Source: Pseudomonas folii
GTDB taxonomy: Bacteria > Pseudomonadota > Gammaproteobacteria > Pseudomonadales > Pseudomonadaceae
NCBI RefSeq assembly: GCF_014357575.1
Contig: NZ_JACONW010000027.1
Location: 1-47,643, forward strand
Reading direction: 5' to 3'
DNA length: 47,643 bases
The notes under the pieces are model-generated. The model saw only the letters and a list, made by a program, of their open reading frames with translations, was not told the origin of the DNA and did no database searches. The position numbers and the translations under genes were made by a program. Below, piece by piece: positions 9,276 to 19,425 of this stretch (the stretch's first letter is position 1; each line of letters begins with the position of its first letter).

Positions 9276-9821
9276 TCAGCTAAACAATAGATACCAGAAG
9301 ATCGCGGATTCGCGTGTCTGAGGGTCGATGGCGCGGTAACGCAGGTGGTCTACCCCACCGACAACGAATCCATACTGCTCGTATAACCGGCAAGCAGCCA
9401 GGTTGTTGTTCTGGGTTTCCAGCATGATGCCTGGCAAATTCTGCTTGCGCGTCCAGAACTGCGCGACATCCAGCAGCGACCGCGCCACACCGTTACGGCG
9501 CGCCGATGCATCGACGGCCAACTCGTCGACGTGCGCAAAACCGTTCCAGTGCCGACTCAGGACCATGTGCCCTACGGCACGCTCGTCCAGCCAGGCAACC
9601 ATCACCGTGCTGTCGGCGGCGTCCCGATGGTCGCAAAATTCCTGAGAGTCGATGCCATAGTTTTTGCTGTAAGGCTCGACCGCTTCGACCTGCCATTGCT
9701 CAACACGCTGCCCCACTTGCACCGCCGCATAACCGCTGACCGTGAAAGTGAATTCGCTGTTGAGGATGTAGTCCTCGAAGCATTCGTCTGCAACGCGAAT
9801 GCTCAGTGCCGGATTAGCCAA
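9276..9821 (-). CDS. GNAT acetyltransferase, streptothricin-acetyltransferase-like
   Basis: A 181-residue GNAT protein. The acetyl-CoA site is the A motif VDASARRNGVARSLLDVA. Its second half closely follows the streptothricin acetyltransferase (SatA-type) pattern I know: MLETQNNNLAACRLYEQYGF, then GGVDHLRYRA and AIFWYLLF. The family acetylates the beta-lysine of streptothricin, or lysine side chains. Here the substrate is an inference. The apparent start is TTG at 9819-9821 with only a weak GGA nine or so bases upstream, so the start is uncertain. It lies 45 bases after dnaQ on the same strand and could be co-transcribed with it. Confidence 0.85.
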   Translation of the reverse strand: MANPALSIRVADECFEDYILNSEFTFTVSGYAAVQVGQRVEQWQVEAVEPYSKNYGIDSQEFCDHRDAADSTVMVAWLDERAVGHMVLSRHWNGFAHVDELAVDASARRNGVARSLLDVAQFWTRKQNLPGIMLETQNNNLAACRLYEQYGFVVGGVDHLRYRAIDPQTRESAIFWYLLFS

Positions 9822-9866
9822 GTTCGTGAGTCCATTCAGTTGCCAATGAATCGGTCGAGCGTTGCG

Positions 9867-10628
9867 TTACGCCTGTCGGGCAGCGGCTGCGGCTTCCTGT
9901 AACTGCACCCACAACGCCGGGGCGCCAGCTGCCTTGGCAATGGCCGCCATGCGCACATCGTGTTCGGCCAGGTCGTTTTCACTGGCACGAATGACACGGC
10001 ATGGCTGACGGTCAGCCGGCAAACGACGAATTTCGGTTGCCGTATTACCTGAACCTTCACCAGAACCATTGCCGTCACTGGCGTTACCTGCCAGCGACAG
10101 ACTGGTCTGGCCGCCGGTCATGGTCAGATAGACGTCAGCGAGAATCTCGGAGTCGAGCAATGCGCCGTGCAATTCACGGCCGGAGTTGTCGACGCCATAA
10201 CGTTTGCACAACGCATCGAGGCTGTTGCGCTGACCCGGGTGACGCTCACGGGCCATCATCAAGGTGTCGAGCACGGTGCAGTGCTGAGTGATATCAGCTC
10301 TGTCCTGCTGACCGATCAGGGCAAATTCGTTGTTGATGAAGCCAACGTCGAACGCCGCGTTGTGAATGATCAGTTGCGCACCTTTGATGAATTCGAAGAA
10401 CTCATCCGCCACTTCAGCGAAGCGCGGCTTGCCGACCAGAAATTCGTTGGTGATACCGTGGACGCCGATAGCGCCTTCGTCACTTTCCCGGTCCGGTTGC
10501 AGATACACGTGGAAATGCCGCCCGGTGAGGCGGCGGCCCATCAGTTCGACGCAACCGATCTCGATCACCCGGTGGCCATCGGTGACCGGCATACCGGTCG
10601 TTTCGGTATCGAGTACTACGCTACGCAT
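9867..10628 (-). CDS. dnaQ: DNA polymerase III epsilon subunit (3'-5' proofreading exonuclease)
   Basis: A 253-residue proofreading subunit of the replicative polymerase core. The DEDDh exonuclease motifs are present in order: Exo I DTETTG at residues 7-12 with D7 and E9, Exo [12 protein letters not shown] near 94-103, and Exo [17 protein letters not shown] near 160-173. A Gly/Ser-rich linker with GSGEGSG follows, then a C-terminal tail with [10 protein letters not shown] that would contact the alpha subunit. Its ATG overlaps the rnhA stop by eight bases, the usual arrangement in gammaproteobacteria that couples RNase HI and epsilon expression. Confidence 0.97.
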   Translation of the reverse strand: MRSVVLDTETTGMPVTDGHRVIEIGCVELMGRRLTGRHFHVYLQPDRESDEGAIGVHGITNEFLVGKPRFAEVADEFFEFIKGAQLIIHNAAFDVGFINNEFALIGQQDRADITQHCTVLDTLMMARERHPGQRNSLDALCKRYGVDNSGRELHGALLDSEILADVYLTMTGGQTSLSLAGNASDGNGSGEGSGNTATEIRRLPADRQPCRVIRASENDLAEHDVRMAAIAKAAGAPALWVQLQEAAAAARQA

Positions 10629-11073
10629 GTTTGATGCCTCTTACTTCATCCACACCACGGTTGGCCAACTGGTCTGCCCGTTCGTTACCAGGGTGACCAA
10701 TGTGGCCGCGGACCCATTTCCAGGTCACGGTGTGGCGATTGACTTGTTCATCCAGCAGTTTCCAGAGATCGGCGTTCTTGACCGGTTCCTTGGCAGCCGT
10801 TTTCCAGCCGCGCTTCTTCCAGTTGACCATCCACTCGGTGATGCCTTTCATCACGTACTGCGAATCGGTCACCAGCAGAACTTCGCAGGGACGCTTGAGT
10901 TCTTCCAGGCCGCGAATGGCACCCAGCAGCTCCATGCGGTTATTGGTGGTATTGGCTTCGCCGCCCCACAGTTCCTTTTCAACGCCCTTGCAGACCAGCA
11001 ACGCGCCCCAGCCGCCAGGCCCGGGATTGCCCTTGCAGGCGCCATCAGTGAACAGTTCAACGGTATCGCTCAT
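10621..11073 (-). CDS. rnhA: ribonuclease HI
   Basis: A 150-residue RNase HI that removes RNA from RNA-DNA hybrids. The active-site segments are visible: [16 protein letters not shown] with the first Asp, [12 protein letters not shown] with the Glu, [11 protein letters not shown] with the second Asp, and [17 protein letters not shown] with the His and last Asp. Length matches the family. Three residues upstream is an alternative start. ATG 11073 is chosen because GGATG lies about seven bases upstream. The gene overlaps dnaQ by eight bases and follows a methyltransferase gene by 28 bases. Confidence 0.97.
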   Translation of the reverse strand: MSDTVELFTDGACKGNPGPGGWGALLVCKGVEKELWGGEANTTNNRMELLGAIRGLEELKRPCEVLLVTDSQYVMKGITEWMVNWKKRGWKTAAKEPVKNADLWKLLDEQVNRHTVTWKWVRGHIGHPGNERADQLANRGVDEVRGIKHA

Positions 11074-11101
11074 TACAAACATCCAGAATGGGTTGGCTTT
11101 G

Positions 11102-11863
11102 CTATTCAGGCTCGCACGTGTCTCGGTTGACCTTGGCCATGGGCAGCGGGATCAGCTTGCCCATGGGCTCGCGGCGTAACTCCCGCAAAGGTCGCAATCC
11201 TACCACCAGCTTGCGTGCAACCAATAAATAGAAGCCGCCGCCGGGGCTTTGCCAGCCATCGCCGAGACGCTCCAGACCAGAGAGACGTGCTTGCCAGCTC
11301 GCGGCAGCAAGCGGCGGACGATAGCACCCGAAGCGGCGCTTCTCCAGCGCGAAGCCCAGCAGATTCAGCCAGTCGGCGACCCTTGACGGGGAAATGCAGC
11401 GAGCCTTGTGCAACGCGTCTTTGGCAAAAACATGCCGCAGGCCCCACGTGCTCCAGGGGTTGATACCAACAATCAACAAATGGCCGCCGGGCCGCACGCT
11501 GCTGGCTGCCTCGCGCAACAAACCGTGGGGTGACAGGCAGAAATCCAGACCGTGCTGCATGACCACGACGTCGGCGGCATGCTCGCTGAGGGGCCAGGCC
11601 TGTTCTTCACAGACAATCTCCACCCCGGGCAAGGGCGCGCCCAGGCGCACATTGCGCTGAACCTGCTGTGCAGCGGGCGGTGTTTCGGCCGAAGGACCGT
11701 AATGCACCAGATAACCCCCAAAAAAGCGCCCGAGTTCTTCTTCCAGAACCCGCCGCTCCTCATGCAATAAAAGCTGGCCCAACGGGCCTGACAGCCAGTC
11801 GCGCGCTGAACTGATCAGCGCCAGCCACTCGGGATCAGCCTGCGCGAATGCTTCATCGGTCAT
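11102..11863 (-). CDS. SAM-dependent methyltransferase (YafS-like)
   Basis: A 253-residue class I methyltransferase-like protein of the group found beside gloB and rnhA in E. coli (YafS). The recognisable region is the methyltransferase-11-like core [20 protein letters not shown] followed by [20 protein letters not shown]. The N-terminal glycine loop is degenerate. The C terminus is basic and proline-rich. An in-frame ATG at 11878 exists, but GAGGAT directly precedes ATG 11863, so the shorter form is used. It is divergent from gloB with about 70 bases between starts, which must contain both promoters. Substrate unknown. Confidence 0.85.
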   Translation of the reverse strand: MTDEAFAQADPEWLALISSARDWLSGPLGQLLLHEERRVLEEELGRFFGGYLVHYGPSAETPPAAQQVQRNVRLGAPLPGVEIVCEEQAWPLSEHAADVVVMQHGLDFCLSPHGLLREAASSVRPGGHLLIVGINPWSTWGLRHVFAKDALHKARCISPSRVADWLNLLGFALEKRRFGCYRPPLAAASWQARLSGLERLGDGWQSPGGGFYLLVARKLVVGLRPLRELRREPMGKLIPLPMAKVNRDTCEPE

Positions 11864-11933
11864 GTGTGATCCTCGCATCGAGCGTCATCAGACTCTAAGA
11901 TGCCTCATTGTTTCCAGCTAAGCGAACTGCGCC

Positions 11934-12713
11934 ATGATACAGATTGATGCCCTGCCGGCTTTTACCGACAACTACATCTGGTTGTTACAAGATCCTTCCA
12001 GCAAACGCTGTGCTGTGGTGGATCCGGGCGATGCTGCACCGGTCATCGAGTGGCTGGAGCAACATCCGGACTGGACCCTGAGCGATATCCTGATCACTCA
12101 CCATCACCACGACCATGTGGGCGGCGTCGCGCAACTCAAACAACGCACGGGCGCCCAGGTCGCCGGTCCTGCGACGGAAAACATTCCGGCGCGGGACATC
12201 AGCCTTGCCGATCGCGATCAAATCAACGTACTGGGGCTGGATTTCGACGTCATTCTCGTACCTGGCCACACCCTTGGCCACATTGCTTTTTACCACGCAA
12301 GGTCAGAGAAGCCGTTGTTGTTCTGTGGCGACACACTTTTCGCGGCGGGTTGTGGGCGTCTGTTCGAGGGCACACCAGTACAAATGCACCAGTCGCTGGG
12401 TCGCCTGAACGAATATCCAGATGACACGCTTGTGTACTGCACTCACGAATACACACTGAGTAATCTGCGCTTCGCCCAAGCGGTTGAGCCTCACAACACC
12501 CACATTGCAGAGCGCCTGGCACAAGTCAGCCAGTGGCGCAGTGAAAATCGCATCAGCCTGCCGTCAAATCTTGCTCTGGAACGTCTCACAAACCCGTTCA
12601 TTCGCACCAGTGAAACATCTGTTAAACAAAAAGCGGACGAACGGACCGGGACCGATAATCAGTCGCCAAGCGAGATTTTTGCTGCCCTGAGGGCCTGGAA
12701 GGATACGTTCTAA
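11934..12713 (+). CDS. gloB: hydroxyacylglutathione hydrolase (glyoxalase II)
   Basis: A 259-residue metallo-beta-lactamase-fold enzyme that hydrolyses S-lactoylglutathione to lactate and glutathione, the second step of methylglyoxal detoxification. The binuclear metal motif [10 protein letters not shown] is at residues 55-64. Further ligands are seen in [28 protein letters not shown] and [13 protein letters not shown]. The C terminus contains the substrate-binding helical domain ending [14 protein letters not shown]. Length is normal. Its place next to the divergent methyltransferase and rnhA-dnaQ is the conserved enterobacterial/pseudomonad order. Confidence 0.96.
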   Translation: MIQIDALPAFTDNYIWLLQDPSSKRCAVVDPGDAAPVIEWLEQHPDWTLSDILITHHHHDHVGGVAQLKQRTGAQVAGPATENIPARDISLADRDQINVLGLDFDVILVPGHTLGHIAFYHARSEKPLLFCGDTLFAAGCGRLFEGTPVQMHQSLGRLNEYPDDTLVYCTHEYTLSNLRFAQAVEPHNTHIAERLAQVSQWRSENRISLPSNLALERLTNPFIRTSETSVKQKADERTGTDNQSPSEIFAALRAWKDTF

Positions 12714-12812
12714 AAAGCGCGACCTGGACCCTGAAAGTTCTCAAAGGTTGACCATTGGCAGGGGGGTTTCTAGAATCGCCCGACATTTTCGCCTGGAACT
12801 ATCTCCCAGCCA

Positions 12813-14399
12813 ATGTCGTCATCTATACGCAGCACCCTTAATTCAGACGCATTGACTCGGTTAGCTCAGGCTATTGCCGTAGCCGTGAGCGCCACGCTCG
12901 CCGGCTGCCAGACCACTAGCCACGTCGAACCCAGCAGTAGCCACCGCACGCCCAATCTGGCCGCGGGCATCAAGCAAAAACCGATCTTTCTCTCTCATAA
13001 ACCGGCCCCACTTGCGCCACCGCAAGATGTCTGGGAGCGCATGCGTCAGGGCTTCCAGTTGCAACAAGGCAACGGCCTGAACCCTCGCATTGACCAGCAA
13101 CGCCTCTGGTTCGCCAACAACCCGTCGTTCCTTGAGAACGCCGGTGAACGCGGCAGTCTGTACATGCACTACATCGTTGAACGCCTCGAAGAGCGCAATA
13201 TGCCGCTTGAGCTGGCGCTGCTTCCGGTCATCGAAAGCGCCTACAACCCCATGGCGGTCTCCCGAAGTCAGGCAGTAGGTCTGTGGCAGTTCATCCCGTC
13301 CACCGGGCGTTACTTCAACCTGCGTCAAACCAACTTCTACGACGGTCGCCGTGACATTCAGGCGTCCACCGTTGCCGCACTGGATTACCTGACACGTCTG
13401 CACGATATGTTCAACGGCGACTGGCTTCTGGCACTGGCGGCTTATAACGCGGGTGAAGGCACGGTCAGCCGGGCTATAGAGCGTAACGACAAGCTCGGTC
13501 TGCCGACCGACTACTGGAATTTGCCTCTGCCCCAGGAAACCAAGGACTACGTGCCCAAACTGCTGGCGCTGTCCCAAGTGGTGCTGGCACCCGAAGCCTA
13601 TGGCGTCAACCTTAATCCAATCGCCAACGAACCGTATTTCGACGTTGTAGAACTGAATCAGCGCGTGGACCTTTCCAAGGTCGCCGCCATGGCCAACATC
13701 GACGAAGACGAACTGATCCAGCTCAATCCCGCTTACAAGAAGCGCATGACCATCGATGGTCCCAAGCATCTGCTGGTGCCAACGGCCAAGACGCAACTGC
13801 TGACCGCCAGCCTGTCGAACATGCAACCTCAGGAGTTGGTGGACTGGAAGCAGTACCGGGTTCGCAAGGGCGACACACTCGCCAGCCTAGCCAGCCGCTA
13901 TCAGGTTTCAGTCGACTCGCTGAAAAGCACCAACGGTCTGTCCAGCAACAATTTGCGCCTGGGGCAATCGTTGAGCATTCCGACTCAGCCGGGCATGACG
14001 CCTTCAAAACCGGTATTCGAAGAGTTGGCGCGTAACGAAAAACCAGCTCGCAGCAGAAACTACACGGTCAAGAGCGGTGAAAACCTGTCGATCATCGCCA
14101 AGGCGAACAAGGTCGATGTCAAGGATCTGCAGCGCTGGAACAAGCTTTCCGGGCAGAACCTCAAGGTCGGTCAGACCCTGGTAATGCAGGACAACACCCC
14201 GAAAGCCAGAAGCACGGCGACCGCCAGTGCCGCTCCGGCTGACAAGAAGTCCATGCAGTACAAGATCCAGAAAGGCGACTCGATGTACCTGGTTGCCAAA
14301 CGCTTCAACGTGGAGATGCAACATCTCAAGCGCTGGAACCCGCGCAGCGGCTCGGCTCTCAAGCCGGGTCAGACGTTGACGGTTTATCTGCCGCATTGA
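12813..14399 (+). CDS. mltD: membrane-bound lytic murein transglycosylase D
   Basis: A 528-residue lipoprotein that cleaves peptidoglycan glycan strands to 1,6-anhydromuropeptides. The lipobox LAGC puts the acylated cysteine at residue 32. The SLT/goose-lysozyme-like domain contains PVIESAYNPMAVSRSQAVGLW with the catalytic Glu, then QFIPSTGRYF and LALAAYNAGEGTVSRAI. Three LysM peptidoglycan-binding repeats follow at about 345-392, 413-458 and 483-527, each starting with a Y+V/I+KGD/SGE type segment. The 99 bases after gloB hold its own leader. Confidence 0.96.
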   Translation: MSSSIRSTLNSDALTRLAQAIAVAVSATLAGCQTTSHVEPSSSHRTPNLAAGIKQKPIFLSHKPAPLAPPQDVWERMRQGFQLQQGNGLNPRIDQQRLWFANNPSFLENAGERGSLYMHYIVERLEERNMPLELALLPVIESAYNPMAVSRSQAVGLWQFIPSTGRYFNLRQTNFYDGRRDIQASTVAALDYLTRLHDMFNGDWLLALAAYNAGEGTVSRAIERNDKLGLPTDYWNLPLPQETKDYVPKLLALSQVVLAPEAYGVNLNPIANEPYFDVVELNQRVDLSKVAAMANIDEDELIQLNPAYKKRMTIDGPKHLLVPTAKTQLLTASLSNMQPQELVDWKQYRVRKGDTLASLASRYQVSVDSLKSTNGLSSNNLRLGQSLSIPTQPGMTPSKPVFEELARNEKPARSRNYTVKSGENLSIIAKANKVDVKDLQRWNKLSGQNLKVGQTLVMQDNTPKARSTATASAAPADKKSMQYKIQKGDSMYLVAKRFNVEMQHLKRWNPRSGSALKPGQTLTVYLPH

Positions 14400-14456
14400 T
14401 CGCATTGTCAAACCTGGCTATCGACCTGTGGGAGGTTCCATGTTCGCCTGCGAGCG

Positions 14457-14552
14457 GACGTGGGACCGGCTTTAGCCGGGAAAGCGGTATTCCTGAAGCC
14501 TTATTATCAGTGAGTGTTCCGGACTCTTCCCGTCTAAAGCCGGTCCCACGAC
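14457..14552. repeat. REPIN between mltD and the npp operon
   Basis: GTGGGACCGGCTTTAGCCGGGAA near 14459 is paired with the inverted TCCCGTCTAAAGCCGGTCCC ending near 14549, with about 50 bases of spacer. It lies in the 270-base gap after mltD. Confidence 0.85.
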
Positions 14553-14669
14553 ATTGCACAAGCACCGCTCCCACAGAAGCCGCGCGCCAACAGGCTCTCC
14601 ACTCCACCCTTTTTCCTGTCGATACAAGCTGTTACTGTTGACGACCCAAAAGCCCAAGCCGTCTGGATC

Positions 14670-16499
14670 GTGATACGTCCCTTCCTGCTCATCATCAGCC
14701 TGGCCTTGAGCTTTCCCGTCTACGCGGCCATCAGCGAGAGTCATGGCTACGCGCAGTTCGGTGTTCTCAAGTATCCAGCCAGTTTTACGCATTTCGACTG
14801 GGTAAACCCCGAGGCGCCGAAAGGTGGCACCTTGAGAATGATGGCTTTTGGCTCGTTCGACACGCTCAACCCTTATACCTTCAAGGGCAGCAGCCCGATT
14901 TCGACGGCCAATTTCCTGCAGTACGGCGTCAATGAGCTGAACGAGCCGTTGATGGTGGGCACTGGTCAATACGATCCCTCCGGCGACGAACCGACTTCAA
15001 GCTATGGCCTGATCGCACAAAGTGTCGAGTTCAGTGAAGATCGCAGCTGGGTAGTCTTCAACATCCGCCCGCAGGCCCGCTTCCATGACGGCAAGCCAAT
15101 CACTGCCTACGACGTGGCGTTCTCCTATCGCACCCTGCTCAAAGACGGCCATCCTCAGTACCGCACCGCCCTTCAGGAAGTGCAGCGAGTCGATATTCTC
15201 AATCGCCACCGCATTCGTTTTGTCTTCAAACGCACGGGCAATCCACTGTTGATCCTGCGTTTGGGCGAGTTGCCGGTTCTGCCTCAACACTATTGGAAAG
15301 ATCGTGACTTCAAAGCCACGACCTTCGAGCCACCACTGGGCAGTGGGCCGTACCGGATTACCAAGGTGCAACCCGGTCGGCAACTGGTCTTCGAGCGGGT
15401 CAAGGATTACTGGGGCAAGGATCTCGCGGTCAATCGTGGCAAATACAACTTTGACCGGGTTGAAGTCGAGTTCTATCGCGACAGCGACGTCGCCTTCGAA
15501 GCCTTCAAAGCAGGCGAGTTCGACATCTACATCGAGCATCAGGCCAAGAACTGGTCCACGGGCTACAACTTCCCGGCCGTGGCCAACGGCCAGGTCATCA
15601 AGGCGCAGATCGAGCACAAGATCCCGACCCAGACGCAGGGTCTGTTCATGAACACCCGGCGCGCCATGTTCGCCGACGTACGGGTACGTGAAGCACTGGG
15701 GCTGATGTTCAACTTCGAATGGACCAATCGCACCCTGTTCAGCGATGCCTATTCGCGTACCACCAGCTACTACCCCAACAGCGAATTTTCCGCCACCGGC
15801 CTGCCTACCGGTGCCGAATGGCTGCTGCTATCGGCGTATCGCGAGCAATTGCCTCCCAGCCTGTTCACCCAGCCGTTTACGGTGTCGAAAACCGACGGTG
15901 GCGGCATTCCGCGTGAAACCCTGCGCAAGGCCTTGAAGCTGTTTGGCGACGCGGGCTGGAAGCTGTCGGATCACGGTCTGGTGAATGCCAAAGACCAGCA
16001 ACTGCGTTTCGAGATCCTGCTGGTCAACCCAAGCCTTGAACGTATCCAGCAGCCTTTTATTGAAGACCTGCGCCGGATCGGCATTGACGCCCGCTTACGC
16101 ACGGTCGACCGTGCGCAGTACAAGCAGCGCCTGGACCAGTTCGATTTCGACATGATCAGCATGACCATGGCGCAGACCCTCAGCCCCGGCCTGGAACAGT
16201 GGCAGTACTTCCACTCCAGTCAGGCCGCAATCAAGGGCAGCAAGAATTACGCGGGCGTCGCCAGTCCTGTAGTCGACGGCCTGCTCAATCAACTGCTCGC
16301 CGCGCAGACCCGGGATTCGCAAGTGGCGGCCGCCCGCGCGCTGGATCGCGTCCTGCTGTCACAGCACTACATGATCCCCAACTGGTATCTGAACAATCAT
16401 CGCCTGGCGTACCGCAACCGGTTCGCCATGGTCACCACCCCGCCCTACACCCTGGGTTTGCGTGCGTGGTGGATAAAGCCTCTGGAGAAGACCCAATGA
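14670..16499 (+). CDS. nppA1: peptide ABC transporter periplasmic binding protein (NppA1, YejA-like)
   Basis: A 609-residue family 5 extracellular solute-binding protein. The N terminus MIRPFLLIISLALSFPVYAA is a clear Sec signal peptide. The mature part shows YPASFTHFDWVNPEAPKGGTL and RFHDGKPITAYDVAFSY, signatures of the YejA/oligopeptide-binding group. The start is GTG with a weak upstream site. It is the first of two adjacent paralogues. From established knowledge, the orthologous NppA1A2BCD system of P. aeruginosa imports peptidyl nucleoside and related peptide antibiotics, and the YejABEF homologue imports microcin C in E. coli. The stop overlaps the start of the second binding-protein gene (ATGA). 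Confidence 0.9.
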   Translation: MIRPFLLIISLALSFPVYAAISESHGYAQFGVLKYPASFTHFDWVNPEAPKGGTLRMMAFGSFDTLNPYTFKGSSPISTANFLQYGVNELNEPLMVGTGQYDPSGDEPTSSYGLIAQSVEFSEDRSWVVFNIRPQARFHDGKPITAYDVAFSYRTLLKDGHPQYRTALQEVQRVDILNRHRIRFVFKRTGNPLLILRLGELPVLPQHYWKDRDFKATTFEPPLGSGPYRITKVQPGRQLVFERVKDYWGKDLAVNRGKYNFDRVEVEFYRDSDVAFEAFKAGEFDIYIEHQAKNWSTGYNFPAVANGQVIKAQIEHKIPTQTQGLFMNTRRAMFADVRVREALGLMFNFEWTNRTLFSDAYSRTTSYYPNSEFSATGLPTGAEWLLLSAYREQLPPSLFTQPFTVSKTDGGGIPRETLRKALKLFGDAGWKLSDHGLVNAKDQQLRFEILLVNPSLERIQQPFIEDLRRIGIDARLRTVDRAQYKQRLDQFDFDMISMTMAQTLSPGLEQWQYFHSSQAAIKGSKNYAGVASPVVDGLLNQLLAAQTRDSQVAAARALDRVLLSQHYMIPNWYLNNHRLAYRNRFAMVTTPPYTLGLRAWWIKPLEKTQ

Positions 16500-18349
16500 A
16501 CCCGTTGCGTTCCCTGCTCAAGCAGGCTGGCGGCCTGTTGCTGGTCGGTATTGCCTGCACCGCCCAGGCTGCGCCCCAGCACGCCCTGACGCTCTATGAC
16601 GAGGCGCCGAAGTACCCCGCCAACTTCAAGCACTTCGACTATGTGAACCCGGATGCGCCCAAGGGCGGCACCATTCGCCAGGCAGGTTTTGGCAGCTTCG
16701 ACAGCCTCAACCCGTTTATCAACAAGGGCACGCCCGCCGAAGACCTTGGCCTGGTCTACGACACACTGGCCCGTTCCAGCCTGGATGAGCCTCTGACCGA
16801 ATACGGGTTGATCGCCAGCAAGATTGAAAAAGCACCGGACAACACCTGGGTGCGTTTTTATCTGCGTCCCGAAGCACGCTTCCATGACGGTCACCCGATT
16901 CGCGCCGAAGACGTGGAGTTTTCCTTCAATACCTTGATGAAAGATGGCTCCCCGATGTACCGGGCGTACTACGCCGGGGTAGACAAGGTAGTCGTCGAGG
17001 ATCCGCTGCGGGTCCTGTTCAAGTTCAAGAACAGCGACAGCCGCGAATTACCGCTGATCATCGGACAGCTGCCGGTGTTGCCCAAACATTTCTGGGCCAC
17101 ACGTGAGTTCAACAAAGGCAATCTCGAGTTTCCGTTGGGCAGCGGCCCGTACAAGGTCGCCGAAGTCAAAGCCGGGCGCCTGGTTCGTTATGAACGGGTC
17201 AAGGACTATTGGGCCAAGGACTTGCCGGTCAACCGCGGCCAGTACAACTTCGATGTGATGAGTTACGACTACTATCGCGACAGCGACGTGGCGTTGCAGG
17301 CCCTCAAGGCCGGTCAATACGACTACCGCATGGAAAATACCGCGAAAAACTGGTCCGCAGCCTATGACATCCCTGCCGTGCGCGAAGGCCGGTTGATCAA
17401 GGAAGAACTGCCAAACGGCAACCCGCAGGGGATGCAGGGCTTCGTCTTGAATTTGCGCCGCCCGATGTTCCAGGACCCGAAAGTGCGTGAAGCGCTGACG
17501 CTGCTGTTTGATTTCGAATGGACCAACAAGCAGTTGTTCAACGGCTCCTACACGCGCACCAAAAGCTACTTCGACAATTCGGAAATGGCCTCCAGCGGCC
17601 TGCCCTCTGCCGCGGAGTTGAAGCTTCTCGAGCCGTTGCGCGGCAAGATTCCTGATCGGGTGTTCACGGATGAATTCGTGCTGCCAACCACCGACGGAAG
17701 CGGCATAATTCGTCCGCAAATGCGCCGTGCTTACCAGTTGCTGCAAGAAGCAGGCTGGCGCATCAAGGACGACCACATGACCGACGCGCAGGGTAATCCG
17801 GTCAAACTGGAATTCCTGATGGCGCAAACCGCCTTTGAGCGGGTCATGCTGCCTTACAAGCGCAACCTCAAGGACCTCGGTATCGAACTGACCATCCGCC
17901 GCGTGGATGTCGCCGAATACATGAACCGCCTGCGTTCGCGAGACTACGACATGATTGTCAGCAGTTATCCGCAATCTTCGTCGCCGGGTAACGAGCAACG
18001 TGAGTTTTTCCATTCGGTGAGCGCCGACCGCGCTGGCAGCCGCAACTTCATGGGCCTCAAAGACCCGGCAGTCGATACGCTGGTGGATGGCCTGATCAAC
18101 GCCGACTCGCGGGAAAATCTGATCGCCCACACCCGAGCTCTGGATCGCGTGCTGCTGTGGGGCTTCTACATGGTGCCCAACTGGCACATCAAGAGCTGGC
18201 GCATCGTCTACTGGGACCACCTGGCGCATCCGGAGGCCAAGGCCTTGTCGGATATCGGACTGACCAATTGGTGGGTAAAACCGGATGTGAAGCCTGCACC
18301 GCCGCAGCAACCTGTCCCCGATGCAGACGCCGAGAAGGAGGAGCGCTGA
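16496..18349 (+). CDS. nppA2: peptide ABC transporter periplasmic binding protein (NppA2, YejA-like)
   Basis: A 617-residue paralogue of the preceding gene with the same domain plan. A signal peptide ends near AQAAPQ, followed by [20 protein letters not shown] and [17 protein letters not shown]. Many blocks align with the neighbour, such as FEWTN near the middle and NYLR/RDYDMI-type segments, so this is an old tandem duplication. The reading frame is open further upstream, but that part lies inside nppA1. The real start is ATG 16496, in an ATGA overlap with GGAG upstream. The C terminus ends in a Pro/Glu-rich tail. Two binding proteins feeding one membrane complex may broaden the substrate range. 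Confidence 0.92.
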   Translation: MNPLRSLLKQAGGLLLVGIACTAQAAPQHALTLYDEAPKYPANFKHFDYVNPDAPKGGTIRQAGFGSFDSLNPFINKGTPAEDLGLVYDTLARSSLDEPLTEYGLIASKIEKAPDNTWVRFYLRPEARFHDGHPIRAEDVEFSFNTLMKDGSPMYRAYYAGVDKVVVEDPLRVLFKFKNSDSRELPLIIGQLPVLPKHFWATREFNKGNLEFPLGSGPYKVAEVKAGRLVRYERVKDYWAKDLPVNRGQYNFDVMSYDYYRDSDVALQALKAGQYDYRMENTAKNWSAAYDIPAVREGRLIKEELPNGNPQGMQGFVLNLRRPMFQDPKVREALTLLFDFEWTNKQLFNGSYTRTKSYFDNSEMASSGLPSAAELKLLEPLRGKIPDRVFTDEFVLPTTDGSGIIRPQMRRAYQLLQEAGWRIKDDHMTDAQGNPVKLEFLMAQTAFERVMLPYKRNLKDLGIELTIRRVDVAEYMNRLRSRDYDMIVSSYPQSSSPGNEQREFFHSVSADRAGSRNFMGLKDPAVDTLVDGLINADSRENLIAHTRALDRVLLWGFYMVPNWHIKSWRIVYWDHLAHPEAKALSDIGLTNWWVKPDVKPAPPQQPVPDADAEKEER

Positions 18350-18350
18350 C

Positions 18351-19424
18351 ATGCTGGCTTATATCCTGCGACGTCTGCTGCTGATTATCCCGACGCTGTT
18401 CGGCATCCTCCTGATCAACTTCGTGATCATCCAGGCCGCGCCCGGTGGCCCGGTAGAGCAAATGATCGCCAAGCTCGAAGGCTTCGAGGGCGCCACCACG
18501 CGAATCGCAGGTGGCGGCTCCGAAGTCTCGGTGGCTGGCTCCAACTATCGCGGCGCACAAGGTCTTGACCCGGCCCTGGTGAAAGAAATCGAGAAGATGT
18601 ACGGCTTCGATAAATCGGCGCCGGAACGTCTATGGATCATGATCAAGAACTACGCCCATCTGGACTTCGGCGACAGCTTCTTCCGTGACGCCAAGGTGGT
18701 CGACCTGATCATCGAAAAGATGCCAGTGTCCATTTCCCTCGGGTTATGGAGCACCCTGATCATGTACCTGGTGTCGATCCCGCTGGGGATCGCCAAAGCA
18801 ACCCGACACGGCAGCCATTTCGACGTCTGGACCAGCTCGGCAATCATCGTCGGTTACGCAATCCCGGCCTTCCTGTTCGCTATCCTGCTGATCGTGATGT
18901 TTGCCGGGGGCAGCTACTTTGACTGGTTCCCGTTACGCGGCCTGACTTCGAACAACTTCGACGAGCTGAGCACAGGCGGCAAGATTCTCGATTACTTCTG
19001 GCACCTGGTACTGCCGGTTACCGCGCTGGTGATCGGCAACTTCGCGACCATGACGCTACTGACCAAAAACAGTTTCCTCGACGAAATCGGCAAGCAGTAC
19101 GTGACCACTGCCAAGGCCAAGGGCCTGAGCAACAACCGCGTGCTCTACGGCCACGTGTTCCGCAACGCGATGCTGCTGGTGATTGCCGGTTTCCCGTCGG
19201 CGTTCATCAGCATTTTCTTTACCGGCTCCCTGCTGGTGGAAGTGATCTTCTCCCTCGACGGCCTGGGCCTGATGAGTTTCGAAGCCGCCATCAACCGCGA
19301 CTATCCCGTGGTGTTCGGCACGCTGTTTATCTTCACCCTGCTTGGGCTGGTGGTGAAACTGATCGGGGACATCACCTACACACTGGTGGACCCGCGCATC
19401 GACTTCGAAAGCAGGAAGCATTGA
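18351..19424 (+). CDS. nppB: ABC transporter permease (NppB, YejB-like)
   Basis: A 357-residue inner-membrane permease. It begins [20 protein letters not shown], the characteristic first helix of DppB-type permeases, and has about six transmembrane segments. A large insert between the first and second helices is typical of YejB. The EAA-like loop is seen in [20 protein letters not shown] and [21 protein letters not shown]. Reading is open further upstream but AAGGAGGAG lies eight bases before ATG 18351. It starts directly after the nppA2 stop and precedes nppC by one base, so translation is coupled. Confidence 0.94.
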   Translation: MLAYILRRLLLIIPTLFGILLINFVIIQAAPGGPVEQMIAKLEGFEGATTRIAGGGSEVSVAGSNYRGAQGLDPALVKEIEKMYGFDKSAPERLWIMIKNYAHLDFGDSFFRDAKVVDLIIEKMPVSISLGLWSTLIMYLVSIPLGIAKATRHGSHFDVWTSSAIIVGYAIPAFLFAILLIVMFAGGSYFDWFPLRGLTSNNFDELSTGGKILDYFWHLVLPVTALVIGNFATMTLLTKNSFLDEIGKQYVTTAKAKGLSNNRVLYGHVFRNAMLLVIAGFPSAFISIFFTGSLLVEVIFSLDGLGLMSFEAAINRDYPVVFGTLFIFTLLGLVVKLIGDITYTLVDPRIDFESRKH

Positions 19425-19425
19425 T

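Noticed and set aside
12861..13826. 321-residue minus-strand frame opposite mltD
   Set aside because: Shadow of mltD, which shows lipobox, SLT and LysM motifs on the plus strand.
16199..16495. N-terminal extension of nppA2
   Set aside because: This part overlaps nppA1 in another frame, has no signal peptide, and ATG 16496 has GGAG and begins a proper signal peptide.
17048..18352. 434-residue minus-strand frame opposite nppA2
   Set aside because: Shadow frame; the plus strand has a complete binding protein, and the minus product is rich in His/Gln/Val of no known domain.
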